DNA of 53,093 nucleotides, taken from contig DASZRO010000083.1 of the NCBI GenBank assembly GCA_035550055.1, positions 1 through 53,093 on the forward strand, written 5' to 3'. The number at the start of each line of letters is the position of its first letter. Within the stretch, counting starts at the first letter, position 1. The DNA is from Mycobacteriales bacterium. Lineage in GTDB: Bacteria > Actinomycetota > Actinomycetes > JAFAQI01. The position numbers and the translations under genes were made by a program. The notes below the pieces were generated by a model. That model was given only the letters and a program-made list of their open reading frames with translations. It was not told the DNA's origin and did no database searches. Below are positions 39,865-48,127 of the stretch, piece after piece.

Positions 39865-42791
39865 GAGTCCAGCTCAAGTGGAAGTGGCTCGTCGCGGCGG
39901 CGGTCTTCGTCGCGGCGGTGGTGGTCGCGAAGCTCGTGCTGATCGTGCTCGGCCACCACGGCGTGATCGACACGTCGGCCACGCCGATGCAGGTCGTCGT
40001 CCTGGGCGGAATGACCGGGATGACCTACGGCCTGCTCGGCGTCGGCCTGGTGCTTGTCTACCGCAGCAATCGCATCATCAACTTCGCGCACGGCAACATC
40101 GGTGCCTTCGGCGCAGCGTTCTTCGGGGTCGCGGCGGTCAAGTGGCACGTGCCGTACTGGATCGCCTTCATTCTGGCGATGGCGCTGTCCGGCCTCGTCG
40201 GCGTGGGCACCGAGGCGGCCGCGGTACGCCGGCTGCGCAACGCGCCGCTGCTGATGAGCGTCGTCGTGACCCTCGGCATCGGGCAGTCCCTCGTCGTCTT
40301 CTCGCTGGTCGTCAACTCGACGGCGAGCGCCGGCGCGACGTACCCGAGCCCGCCGTTCATGCCGACGTTCCACGTGCAGTCGTTGCTCGTGACGCAGGCG
40401 TACTCAGGGATGCTGATCCTCTCGCCGATCCTCGTGGTCGGTCTGGCGATCTTCCTTCGGGTGAGCAAGTTCGGGCTGGGCCTGCGCGCCGCCGCAGCCA
40501 ATCCCGAAGCTGCGCGGATGGCCGGCATCTTCGCCGGGCGGATGTCGTCGCTGGCCTGGGCGATCGCGGGGAGCATCTCGGCGTTCACCGCGATCCTCAT
40601 CGCACCCGCGCAGGGCTTCGTGAGCGGCGACGAGTTCGGGCCGGACCTGATCCTTCGGGCGATGACCGCCGCTGCGATCGGGCGGATGGACAACCTGCCG
40701 GCGACGTTCTTCGCGGGCATCGGTCTCGGCATCGTCGAGAACGTCCTGGAGTGGGACACCAACAACACCGGCGTCGTCCAGATGGCGCTGTTCGTGCTCG
40801 TGCTCGCGGTCCTCCTGTTGCAACGCCGCCGCGGCGGCCGCGCCGAGGAGAAGAGCAACTGGGCGTCGGTCCAAGCGCTGCGCCCGCTACCGGAGCAGCT
40901 GCGGCGACTGCCCAGCGTGCGGCTGCTCGGCCCTTCGATCGCGATTGCGTTCTTCGGCCTGCTGGCGGTGGTGCCGGTGGTGTTCACCAACAACGCGACG
41001 CAGACCGTCACCTTCTTCATCGCGGCAGCCATCGTCGGTTTGTCGATCACGGTGCTGACCGGTCTCGGCGGCCAGCTGACCCTCGGCCAGTTCATGGTGG
41101 CGGGCATCGGCGCGGTCGTGTCGTTCCAGGTGTCCAGTCGCGTCGGTGACTTCCCGCTGGCGCTGCTCTACGCCGGATTGGCCGCCGGCGTCGTGTCGGT
41201 GCTCGTCGGGCTGCCGGCACTTCGGCTGCGCGGTCTGATGCTGACCATCACCACGTTGGCGTTCGCGATCGCCGGACCCGCCTGGCTGCTCGGTCGCGGT
41301 TTCATGTTCGGCGACGGTGTGGCGCCCGGCGTACCGATCGTTGACGGTCGGGCGCTCGACACCGGCCACGAGTACTACTACTTCGCCCTCGTGCTGTTCT
41401 TCATCAGCTTCGTGATCTGCGCCAACGTGCGCCGCGGTGGTTTCGGCCGACTGCTCGTCGCGATCCGCGACAACGAGGACAACGCGCGGGCGTTCACCAT
41501 CCGAGCCAGCCTCGTGAAGATGCAGGGCTACCTCATCGCCGGGTTCGTCGCCGGCATCGGCGGTGCGACGTACGCGCACTCGCTGTCCTCGGTCGATGCG
41601 TCGGTGTTCTCCGATGACTTGTCGATCAAGGTCGTCGTGATGACGGTGCTCGGTGGGATCTCCTCGTTGGCGGGACCGATCATCGGGTGCGCGTGGATTA
41701 TCGGCATCCCGAAGCTGCCGAAGCTCGGCAACCTCGGGCTGGCCGCGACGTATTTCGGAGCGACGGCGATGATCCTGTGGCGTCCCAACGGCTTGATCAG
41801 CTTCGTCGAGACTCCGCGCCGCCTCGTCGTCACCGCGCTCGCCCGGCTGCACGGGGTGGACGCGAATGAGGCGTTCCGCCGCGACCGATCGGTGGCGGCG
41901 GCCGAGGTCGCGACGGTCGGTGCTGCGGCGATCCCGGCGCGTCCAGCCGTGTTGGTGTCGGTGCCGGTGGCGGTGCCGGTGCAGCGCGCCGCCGTCCGGC
42001 CGACGATCCTCGAGGTGCGCGGCCTGGTGAAGCGCTTCGGCGGCGTCACGGCCGTCAACGACGTGTCGTTCTCAGTGCTTCGCGGCGAGACGCTCGGGCT
42101 GATCGGGCCGAACGGTGCGGGCAAGACCACGACCTTCGAGCTGCTCGGCGGCTTCACCAAGCCGGACCAGGGCACCGTTCACTTCGACCGCCGCGACGTC
42201 TCGCACCTCGGCCCGGAGTCTCGCGCGCGACTCGGTTTGATCCGGTCGTTCCAGGACGCCGCGCTGTTCCCGACGATGACGATCGAGGAGGTCGTGACGC
42301 TGGCGCAGGAGCGGATCAGCGGGTCGTCGTTCCTCGGCTCGGTGCTCGGCATCTCCGGTCGCTCCGAACGAGCCAAGCGGGAGCGCTCCCGTGAGCTGAT
42401 CGGGTTGCTCGGCCTCGACGCCTACCGCGACCGCCAGATCCGTGAGCTGTCGACCGGCACGCGCCGCATCAGTGAGATCGCCTGCCTGGTCGCCCTCGAG
42501 CCGACCTGCCTGCTGCTCGACGAGCCGTCGTCGGGCATCGCGCAGCGCGAGACGGAAGGGTTGGGCACACTGCTCGAGGACCTCAAGCGCCGGCTCGATC
42601 TGACGTTGATCGTGATCGAGCACGACATCCCACTGATCATGGGAATCTCGGACCGGATCGTGGCGATGGCCGACGGTTCAGTGATCTGCGAGGGCCTGCC
42701 GGAAGTCGTCCGCAGCAACCCGATGGTGGTCGACGCCTACCTCGGCGGCAGCATCACCGCGATCGAACGATCGGGGGCCGGCGTTGGCTAG
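39861..42791 (+). CDS. LivH-LivM-LivG fusion: two permeases and an ATPase in one chain
   Basis: 976 residues, four-base overlap with the previous gene. Residues about 30-320 match LivH (GMTYGLLGVGLVLVYRSNRIINFAHGN), 350-665 LivM (GLSITVLTGLGGQLTLGQF, LVAIRDNEDNARAFTI) and 715-976 LivG ([53 protein letters not shown]). The linker before LivG is Ala/Val/Pro-rich. The ABC signature is LSTGTRR instead of LSGGQ. With LivF from the MFS fusion this gives a complete importer of the branched-chain amino acid class in two proteins. Confidence 0.92.
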   Translation: MRVQLKWKWLVAAAVFVAAVVVAKLVLIVLGHHGVIDTSATPMQVVVLGGMTGMTYGLLGVGLVLVYRSNRIINFAHGNIGAFGAAFFGVAAVKWHVPYWIAFILAMALSGLVGVGTEAAAVRRLRNAPLLMSVVVTLGIGQSLVVFSLVVNSTASAGATYPSPPFMPTFHVQSLLVTQAYSGMLILSPILVVGLAIFLRVSKFGLGLRAAAANPEAARMAGIFAGRMSSLAWAIAGSISAFTAILIAPAQGFVSGDEFGPDLILRAMTAAAIGRMDNLPATFFAGIGLGIVENVLEWDTNNTGVVQMALFVLVLAVLLLQRRRGGRAEEKSNWASVQALRPLPEQLRRLPSVRLLGPSIAIAFFGLLAVVPVVFTNNATQTVTFFIAAAIVGLSITVLTGLGGQLTLGQFMVAGIGAVVSFQVSSRVGDFPLALLYAGLAAGVVSVLVGLPALRLRGLMLTITTLAFAIAGPAWLLGRGFMFGDGVAPGVPIVDGRALDTGHEYYYFALVLFFISFVICANVRRGGFGRLLVAIRDNEDNARAFTIRASLVKMQGYLIAGFVAGIGGATYAHSLSSVDASVFSDDLSIKVVVMTVLGGISSLAGPIIGCAWIIGIPKLPKLGNLGLAATYFGATAMILWRPNGLISFVETPRRLVVTALARLHGVDANEAFRRDRSVAAAEVATVGAAAIPARPAVLVSVPVAVPVQRAAVRPTILEVRGLVKRFGGVTAVNDVSFSVLRGETLGLIGPNGAGKTTTFELLGGFTKPDQGTVHFDRRDVSHLGPESRARLGLIRSFQDAALFPTMTIEEVVTLAQERISGSSFLGSVLGISGRSERAKRERSRELIGLLGLDAYRDRQIRELSTGTRRISEIACLVALEPTCLLLDEPSSGIAQRETEGLGTLLEDLKRRLDLTLIVIEHDIPLIMGISDRIVAMADGSVICEGLPEVVRSNPMVVDAYLGGSITAIERSGAGVG

Positions 42792-43818
42792 GTCCGGCTC
42801 GCGTCGTCGATGGCTCGCGGTTGCGACCGCCGCGGTGAGTCTCCTGCTTGCCGGGGGTGGCGTCGCCTCCGCGCTCACGGTCGGCACGGACCGCATCGCC
42901 GCCGCGGCGAGGTTGGTGGGCGACGCCCGGGTCGGTGACAAGGCCGAGGCGTGGTACGCCTCGCCATCAGGTGCGCTGTGCCTGCCCCTGGTCGGCTGCG
43001 TGCCGGTGCCGGTCTCGCTGCCCGCCTACCCCGCAGGGACGCTGCACGTCGGGGTGACCCTTGGACTGACGTCGACCCGCAGCTACGTCGTACCCGACCT
43101 GCCCTCCTCCGCGACGGCGCTGCCGGCTTCCGGCACCTTGATGGTGCCGGTGGACAGCAGCCCCCAGGCCGGAACATTCGATCTCGGCTCGGCCCGGATC
43201 AAGGCCTGTCTCACCACCGGACAGCCGCCCTCGCAGTCGTCCGCAAAGAGCGAGTCGACGGGCGCGGCGCCGACCGTCGACTGCGCGGTGTCGGCCCCGG
43301 CTCGTTACGACGCGGAGATCCACGCCTTCCGCGTCGACCTGACGCCGTTCCTTGCGAAGTGGCGGCACGGGCGGCCCGAACGCGGGATCGCGCTGCTGCC
43401 GGCTGCCGGAGGCGCCGCGCTCGCCGACTGGCAGGTCGCCCTCGACGGCAAGGGCGCCGCTGCCACCTCGATCTACTCGCTGTTCGCCACCACCTCGCCG
43501 CACCAGGCTGCGCCGACGCCGTCGACGAGTCCGAGCACCACGGCCACCGTCCCGCCGACGGCGGTGGTGCCGCCCGGGCCCGGCGTGGCGCTGCCCGGGA
43601 TCGGTGAGGTCAGCCCGGAGAGCTCGCCACCGGCGATCGCCGCGCCGGTTCAACCGGCGGTGTACTTCGTGCGCTCGACCCGCTTTCGCTATCCCGCCAT
43701 CTTCATCGCGCCGCTCGCGATCCTCGCCGGCGTGGTGTTCTTCGCCCGACTGTTCACGGGTACGACGACCCGTCCCCGCAACAAGATGACCGTGCACCGG
43801 ATCGAGAATGGGAGCTGA
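42784..43818 (+). CDS. Exported protein anchored by a C-terminal helix
   Basis: 344 residues; TTG 42784 overlaps the previous stop. N-terminal signal peptide (WLAVATAAVSLLLAGGGVASA), an extracellular beta-rich part (about 40-235) with two Cys pairs, a Pro/Thr/Ser-rich stalk (about 240-290) and a membrane helix (about 300-320) with a short basic tail. The block FRVDLTPFLAKWRHGRPERGIALLPA recalls DNRLRE-type adhesive domains; this is a weak resemblance. A cell-surface accessory of the importer is plausible from operon position. Confidence 0.7.
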   Translation: MARSGSRRRWLAVATAAVSLLLAGGGVASALTVGTDRIAAAARLVGDARVGDKAEAWYASPSGALCLPLVGCVPVPVSLPAYPAGTLHVGVTLGLTSTRSYVVPDLPSSATALPASGTLMVPVDSSPQAGTFDLGSARIKACLTTGQPPSQSSAKSESTGAAPTVDCAVSAPARYDAEIHAFRVDLTPFLAKWRHGRPERGIALLPAAGGAALADWQVALDGKGAAATSIYSLFATTSPHQAAPTPSTSPSTTATVPPTAVVPPGPGVALPGIGEVSPESSPPAIAAPVQPAVYFVRSTRFRYPAIFIAPLAILAGVVFFARLFTGTTTRPRNKMTVHRIENGS

Positions 43819-43826
43819 CGGCAGCG

Positions 43827-44156
43827 ATGGCTGACTTGGACACGAGAGCGCCGCGGTCCCGGCTGCGGGCCATCACCGACCCTTCCTCGACCGCCTTGGT
43901 GTACCTCGGCATCGTCGTCGCGGCGGTCGGCTTCGTCCTGCTGGTGATCGGCTGGTCCGACGTGGCAGGCACGATCGACGTGGGCCGGCAGATGCCGTAC
44001 CTGATGTCGACCGGGCTTCCCGGGATCGCGTTGGTCATGGTCGGGCTGGTGCTGGTCAACATCAGCGTCCGGCGGCAGGACAGCGCAGAGCGGGCTCGCC
44101 AGATGAGCGCCCTGACCGAGTCGCTCGACAAGCTGCGCAGCTCTGATCAGCGATGA
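43827..44156 (+). CDS. Small two-helix membrane protein
   Basis: 109 residues with two membrane helices (about 25-46 and 63-83) and a helical cytoplasmic tail (RRQDSAERARQMSALTESLDKL). Eight bases after the preceding gene. Together with the next gene (four-base overlap) it probably forms a small membrane complex. No family recognised; possible helper of the fused importer or anchored protein. Confidence 0.65.
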   Translation: MADLDTRAPRSRLRAITDPSSTALVYLGIVVAAVGFVLLVIGWSDVAGTIDVGRQMPYLMSTGLPGIALVMVGLVLVNISVRRQDSAERARQMSALTESLDKLRSSDQR

Positions 44157-44425
44157 ACCGCTTGCGCGCCGTATTGGTGCTCGCCGGGATCCTCGTCGCC
44201 GGCTTTGCCGGATTCGGCTGGGCGTGGCACGGCGCGAAGCACGCGACGTACGTCCCGTTGCAGGTGCCGTGGGTGATGTCCGGCGGGCTCGGCGCGCTCG
44301 CGCTCGTAGGCCTTGCGGCGGCCGCATGGCACATCGACCTCGCCCGACGCGACGACGTCGATCATCGCGCCGAGTGGGACCGCTTCACCGAAGATCTCAG
44401 CGAGGTCCTCGCCGAGCGCCGCTGA
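44153..44425 (+). CDS. Small two-helix membrane protein, last gene of the series
   Basis: 90 residues, overlapping the previous gene by four bases. Two membrane helices (about 5-24 and 41-60) and an acidic tail (DDVDHRAEWDRFTEDLSEVLAERR). Like the gene before it in size and topology, so the two may pair. Function unknown. Confidence 0.65.
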   Translation: MNRLRAVLVLAGILVAGFAGFGWAWHGAKHATYVPLQVPWVMSGGLGALALVGLAAAAWHIDLARRDDVDHRAEWDRFTEDLSEVLAERR

Positions 44426-44439
44426 CCGGCCTCCCTTTT

Positions 44440-44525
44440 CCCGAAGTAGCACACAAAGTGGCCCTCGAACCGGACACCCGGCCACAAACTAGGGCAGCCG
44501 CGGCGGCCTTGTGTGCTACTTCGGG
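44440..44525. repeat. Long inverted repeat between convergent genes
   Basis: Perfect 17-bp arms (44440-44456 CCCGAAGTAGCACACAA, 44509-44525) with 52 bases between, which hold a second GTGGCC/GGCCAC pair (44458-44463 and 44480-44485). The right arm carries the stop codon of the minus-strand TetR gene. Likely a two-way terminator, built like the elements at 21791 and 30872 but different in sequence. Confidence 0.85.
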
Positions 44526-45115
44526 CCCGTGGCGGGGGCGAGCAGCAGGTGCGTCATGTGCTTCCAGGCGGCGATTCTGGCCGCGGTGGACCGCTCGCTG
44601 CGGATCACGCGGGCTCGCGCTGCGCCGCGCATCGCGTCGACGATGACGAGCAGCGCCACCTCGAAGTTCGGGTGGTGGACGTACTCCGCCCACTGCGTCG
44701 CCGCCATGTCGCGGATCTGGTCGCGCAGCATCCGGTTCTGACGGGTCAACGCCTCGCGGAGCTCGGCGTCGTTGCGTGCGGCCGACCACAGCTCGTCGGC
44801 AGCGACGGCGAGTGGGCTGTTGAAGGTACGCCAGAGCGCGTCGATCCCGTCATCGATCCCGCGATGCGTGGGCGAGGCGTAGAACGCTTCGCGCTGCGCG
44901 GCGAAGAGCTCGTCGATCGCCGCGACCAGAAGTTCCGCCCGCGACGGGAAGTGGTGCAGGAGCGCGCCGCGTGAGACCCCTGCGCGACGCTGCACCTCGA
45001 GCGTGGTCGTCGCGGCATGGCCGAGCTCGACCAGCGAGTCGACGGTCGCGGCGATGATCACCGCCCGCGTCGCCGCACTGCGCTCGGCTTGCGTGCGCCG
45101 TACGGCGACCGGCAT
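44516..45115 (-). CDS. TetR-family regulator, last gene of the beta-oxidation operon
   Basis: 199 residues. HTH region with TTTLEVQRRAGVSRGALLHHF and a helical C-terminal domain. ATG overlaps the stop of the dehydrogenase gene (TGATG), so it is translated with it and probably controls the operon by feedback through the palindrome at 49343-49364. An acyl-CoA effector is likely by context. The C-terminus (LLLAPATGPK) runs into the inverted repeat. Confidence 0.87.
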   Translation of the reverse strand: MPVAVRRTQAERSAATRAVIIAATVDSLVELGHAATTTLEVQRRAGVSRGALLHHFPSRAELLVAAIDELFAAQREAFYASPTHRGIDDGIDALWRTFNSPLAVAADELWSAARNDAELREALTRQNRMLRDQIRDMAATQWAEYVHHPNFEVALLVIVDAMRGAARARVIRSERSTAARIAAWKHMTHLLLAPATGPK

Positions 45116-46338
45116 CAGGACAGCAAGCCGCGAGCGACGTGAGTGATCTGGACCTCGTTGCTGCCGGCGTAGATCATCAGCGACTTCGCGTCCCGGGCCA
45201 GCTGTTCGACGCGGTACTCGGACATGTAGCCGTTGCCGCCGAACAGCTGCACCGCCTCCATCGCGACCTCGGTCGCCGCCTGCGAGGAGTAGTACTTCAT
45301 CGCGGAGGCTTCGGCCAACGTCGGTGTCTTGCCCGCGCGGCGCAGCTCGATGGTGCGGAACACCATGTTCTGCACGTTCTGGCGCGCGACCTCCATGTTG
45401 GCGAGCTTGAGCTGGATCAGCTGGAACTCACCGATCTTCTGCCCCCACAGCTCACGGTTCTTCGCGTAGTCGATGCACAGCGACAGGCACTCCTCGATCA
45501 CGCCGAGCGACATCGCGGCGATCCCGACCCGCTCGGTCGTGAAGTTGGAGCGCGCGCTCTCGCGGCCGTCCGCCGCGCCGGATCCGCCGCCGTCGAGCAG
45601 CCGGTCAGGCTCCAGGTACACGTCGGAGAAGAACAGCTGTCCGGTGGGCGAGGAATGGATGCCCATCTTCTTGAACGGCTTCGACTGGGTGAAGCCGTCC
45701 ATCCCGGAATCGAGGACGAACGTCAGCACCGGCCGGCGGCGCTTGTCCTCGCTGGTGCCGTCGTCGAGCTTCGCGTAGACGACGGCGGTGTCGGCGTACG
45801 GGCCGTTGGTGATGAACGTCTTCTCGCCGTTGAGGACGTAGCCGTCGCCGTCCTTGCGGACGGTCGTCGTCATCCCGCCGAACGCGTCGGAGCCGGAGTT
45901 CGGCTCGGTGATCGCCCACGCGCCGACCTTGTTGAACGTCATCAGGTCCTTCGCCCAGCGCTCCTTCTGCTCGATCGAGCCGCGGGACATGATCGTGCCG
46001 CCGGCCAGACCCATGCTGACGCCCATCGCGGCGGTCAGGCCCATCGCGACCTTGGTCAGCTCGATCGACAGGATCAGCTGCATCGCGTCGTCGCCGCCGG
46101 CACCGTCGTCCGAACCGCCGGTCGAGCGCGTCGCGCCGTCCTTCTCCTTGGCGATTCGCTTGTCGAACGAGTCGGCCATCATCGCGTCGATGCCGAAGGT
46201 CGAGAACAGCTTGCGAATCAAGGCGTACGGCGGGAGCTCACCTGAGTCCAGCTCGTCGGCGTGCGGCCGAATCTCCGCGTTGACGAAGTCCCGGATCGCG
46301 TCGCGGATGGCGAGCTCGGTGTCTGACCAGCCGATCAC
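45115..46338 (-). CDS. Acyl-CoA dehydrogenase with IVD-type catalytic Glu placement
   Basis: 407 residues. FAD enzyme of the first beta-oxidation step. Family blocks: AWAITEPNSGSDAFG (140-154), ELWGQKIGEFQLIQ, and QLFGGNGYMSEYRVEQLARDAK. The classical Glu in the YEGT motif is replaced by Ala391 (IYAGSNEVQ). Isovaleryl-CoA dehydrogenases have the same change and use a Glu in an LER motif; here E269 in NFTTERVGIA lies at that place. An acidic/Ser-Gly-rich insert (about 65-83) is unusual. One base separates it from the SDR gene. Confidence 0.9.
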   Translation of the reverse strand: MIGWSDTELAIRDAIRDFVNAEIRPHADELDSGELPPYALIRKLFSTFGIDAMMADSFDKRIAKEKDGATRSTGGSDDGAGGDDAMQLILSIELTKVAMGLTAAMGVSMGLAGGTIMSRGSIEQKERWAKDLMTFNKVGAWAITEPNSGSDAFGGMTTTVRKDGDGYVLNGEKTFITNGPYADTAVVYAKLDDGTSEDKRRRPVLTFVLDSGMDGFTQSKPFKKMGIHSSPTGQLFFSDVYLEPDRLLDGGGSGAADGRESARSNFTTERVGIAAMSLGVIEECLSLCIDYAKNRELWGQKIGEFQLIQLKLANMEVARQNVQNMVFRTIELRRAGKTPTLAEASAMKYYSSQAATEVAMEAVQLFGGNGYMSEYRVEQLARDAKSLMIYAGSNEVQITHVARGLLS

Positions 46339-47220
46339 TTATTCACTCCAGGCGGTGAGGCGCTGCTCGACCTCGGTGATCGTCCAAGGCTTGTCGGTCT
46401 CGGTCTTGCGACCGTAGGTCCAGCCGGTGAGCTCCGAGATCGAGCTGCCCGACACTTCGTACACCTTGCCCGTCACGTCGCAGTTCGCAGTCGACAGGTA
46501 TGCGACGAGCGGGGAGATCGCGGCGGGGTCGAACGCGTCGAGCGCGTCGGCGCCTTCCGGCTTTGCCATCAGCTGGTCGATGCCCGGCGTCGCCAGGGTG
46601 AGCCGCGTGCGAGCCAGCGGCGTGATCGCGTTGACCCGCACGCCGTAGCGGCCGAGCTCCTGGGCGGCGACCAGCGTCATCGCCGCGATGCCCGCCTTCG
46701 CTGCGCCGTAGTTGACCTGACCCGGGTTCGGCAGCGTCGTACCCGAACCGGAGGAGGTGTTGACGACGGCGGCGTTGACGGCCGCGCCCGCCTTGCTCTG
46801 GTCCTTCCAGTACTCCGCCGCGTGCCGCAGCACGCAGAAGTGACCCTTGAGGTGTACGGCGATGACCGCGTCCCACTGCTCCTCTGACAAGCCCGCGAGG
46901 AACCCGTCGCGCAGGATGCCGGCGTTGTTGATCACTACGTCGAGCTGACCGAACTCCTCGATGGCCTGGGTCACCAGACCCTTCGCGCCGTCCCAGGTCG
47001 CGACGTTGTCGGTGTTCGCGACCGCGTGCCCGCCGAACGCTTTGATCTCCTCGACGACCTCGTGCGCCGGTCCGGCGTCGGAGCCGGAGCCGTCGTTCGC
47101 GCCGCCGAGGTCGTTGATCACGACGGCGGCGCCTTCACGGGCGAACAGCAGCGCATGCTCGCGCCCGATCCCACGGCCGGCTCCGGTGATGACAGCCACG
47201 CGTCCGTCGAGTGCTCCCAC
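46339..47220 (-). CDS. SDR dehydrogenase of the MFE-2 (R)-3-hydroxyacyl-CoA type
   Basis: 293 residues from GTG 47220 with AGGAGA upstream. Cofactor motif TGAGRGIG (12-19), NNAG (98-101), and catalytic S156/S157, Y171, K175. The long first loop (LGGANDGSGSDAG) and overall form are like the dehydrogenase unit of multifunctional enzyme type 2, which oxidises (3R)-hydroxyacyl-CoA. Beside an R-specific hydratase, this makes sense for a beta-oxidation path through R intermediates. NAD is the likely cofactor: Asp37 follows strand 2. Confidence 0.88.
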   Translation of the reverse strand: MGALDGRVAVITGAGRGIGREHALLFAREGAAVVINDLGGANDGSGSDAGPAHEVVEEIKAFGGHAVANTDNVATWDGAKGLVTQAIEEFGQLDVVINNAGILRDGFLAGLSEEQWDAVIAVHLKGHFCVLRHAAEYWKDQSKAGAAVNAAVVNTSSGSGTTLPNPGQVNYGAAKAGIAAMTLVAAQELGRYGVRVNAITPLARTRLTLATPGIDQLMAKPEGADALDAFDPAAISPLVAYLSTANCDVTGKVYEVSGSSISELTGWTYGRKTETDKPWTITEVEQRLTAWSE

Positions 47221-47231
47221 TGAAAGGTCTC

Positions 47232-47241
47232 CTATATATAG
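47232..47241. promoter_or_regulatory. CTATATATAG palindrome between MaoC and SDR genes
   Basis: A ten-base AT-rich palindrome in the 49-base gap, just beyond the SDR ribosome-binding site. Very AT-rich for this DNA. It could be a -10 box of an internal promoter or an mRNA processing site; no -35 match is clear. Confidence 0.35.
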
Positions 47242-47269
47242 ATGCGTGCCGGTCCGTTGAGCGGCGCGG

Positions 47270-48127
47270 TCAGTCTGCGATGACGGCGAGGCCGTCGCGG
47301 ATCACGAGGTCCTCGCCCACTCGGGTCTCGTAGGCGTAGTTGGTCGCACCGGCCGACGAGCCGGTGGCGAAGAACGTCGTCTCGATGTCCTGACCGGGGA
47401 TGACCGGCTTGGAGAAGCGCACCGCGAGACGGCGCAGCCGCTCGGTGTGGCCGTTGCCGAGCTCGGTCAGCGCGGCCCACGACGTGAACGCCATCGAGCA
47501 CAGGCCGTGGGCGATGATGCCCGGCAGCCCGACGGACTTCGCGAACTCCGCATCGAGGTGAATCGGCATCGGGTCACCCGATGCCGGCGAGTAGCGGAAC
47601 GTCTGGTCCTCGTCGACGTGTTGCACCGTCTTCGCCACCGGCGACAGGCCCGACGCCGCGGAGTCGAAGCGGTGGTCCGGCGCCTGCTCGCCCACGGTCT
47701 CGCCGGCGTCGATCCCGCGGATGAACGTCGACACGTACTGCTCGTTGACGAGCTCGCCGTTCGCGTCACGCGACTCGATGTACACGGTGCCGACGGTGCC
47801 GCTCGCCTTGCCCGCGTAGCCGACGACCTTGCCCTTGGAGGTGAGCTGGTCGCCGGCCTTGATCGGACGGTGGAAGGTGAAGTCCTGCTCGCCGTGCAGC
47901 ACGAAGGGCGCGATGCTGTCGGGTGCGACCGCGAACAGCTGGCTCAACAGGATGTCGAAGATCGGTACGACGGCGAAGACCGGCGGTGCGATCTCGCCGG
48001 ACAGGTGCGCCGCGATTGGGTCGTTGGTCGCCGCGGCGTACTGTGCGATCCGCTCGGCGGTGACGTCGAAGTGCTTCTCCGCGCTCCAGACCCCGACGCC
48101 GTCCGGGTTGAACTTCGTCTCGCTCAT
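47270..48127 (-). CDS. Double-hotdog MaoC-type enoyl-CoA hydratase 2
   Basis: 285 residues from ATG 48127, which shares a base with the thiolase stop. N-terminal hotdog domain (DFTFHRPIKAGDQLTSKGKV region) and C-terminal hotdog with the active-site motif PIHLDAEFAKSVGLPGIIAHG, as in peroxisomal hydratase 2. It adds water to trans-2-enoyl-CoA to give the (3R)-hydroxy form, which is the substrate of the SDR encoded next. The upstream open frame (to 48388) overlaps the thiolase and is not used. Confidence 0.9.
   Translation of the reverse strand: MSETKFNPDGVGVWSAEKHFDVTAERIAQYAAATNDPIAAHLSGEIAPPVFAVVPIFDILLSQLFAVAPDSIAPFVLHGEQDFTFHRPIKAGDQLTSKGKVVGYAGKASGTVGTVYIESRDANGELVNEQYVSTFIRGIDAGETVGEQAPDHRFDSAASGLSPVAKTVQHVDEDQTFRYSPASGDPMPIHLDAEFAKSVGLPGIIAHGLCSMAFTSWAALTELGNGHTERLRRLAVRFSKPVIPGQDIETTFFATGSSAGATNYAYETRVGEDLVIRDGLAVIAD

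Noticed and set aside
41940-41990. GT-rich repetitive stretch in the LivM-LivG linker as a DNA repeat element
   Set aside because: It encodes a Val/Pro/Ala linker with irregular units; coding constraint explains it.
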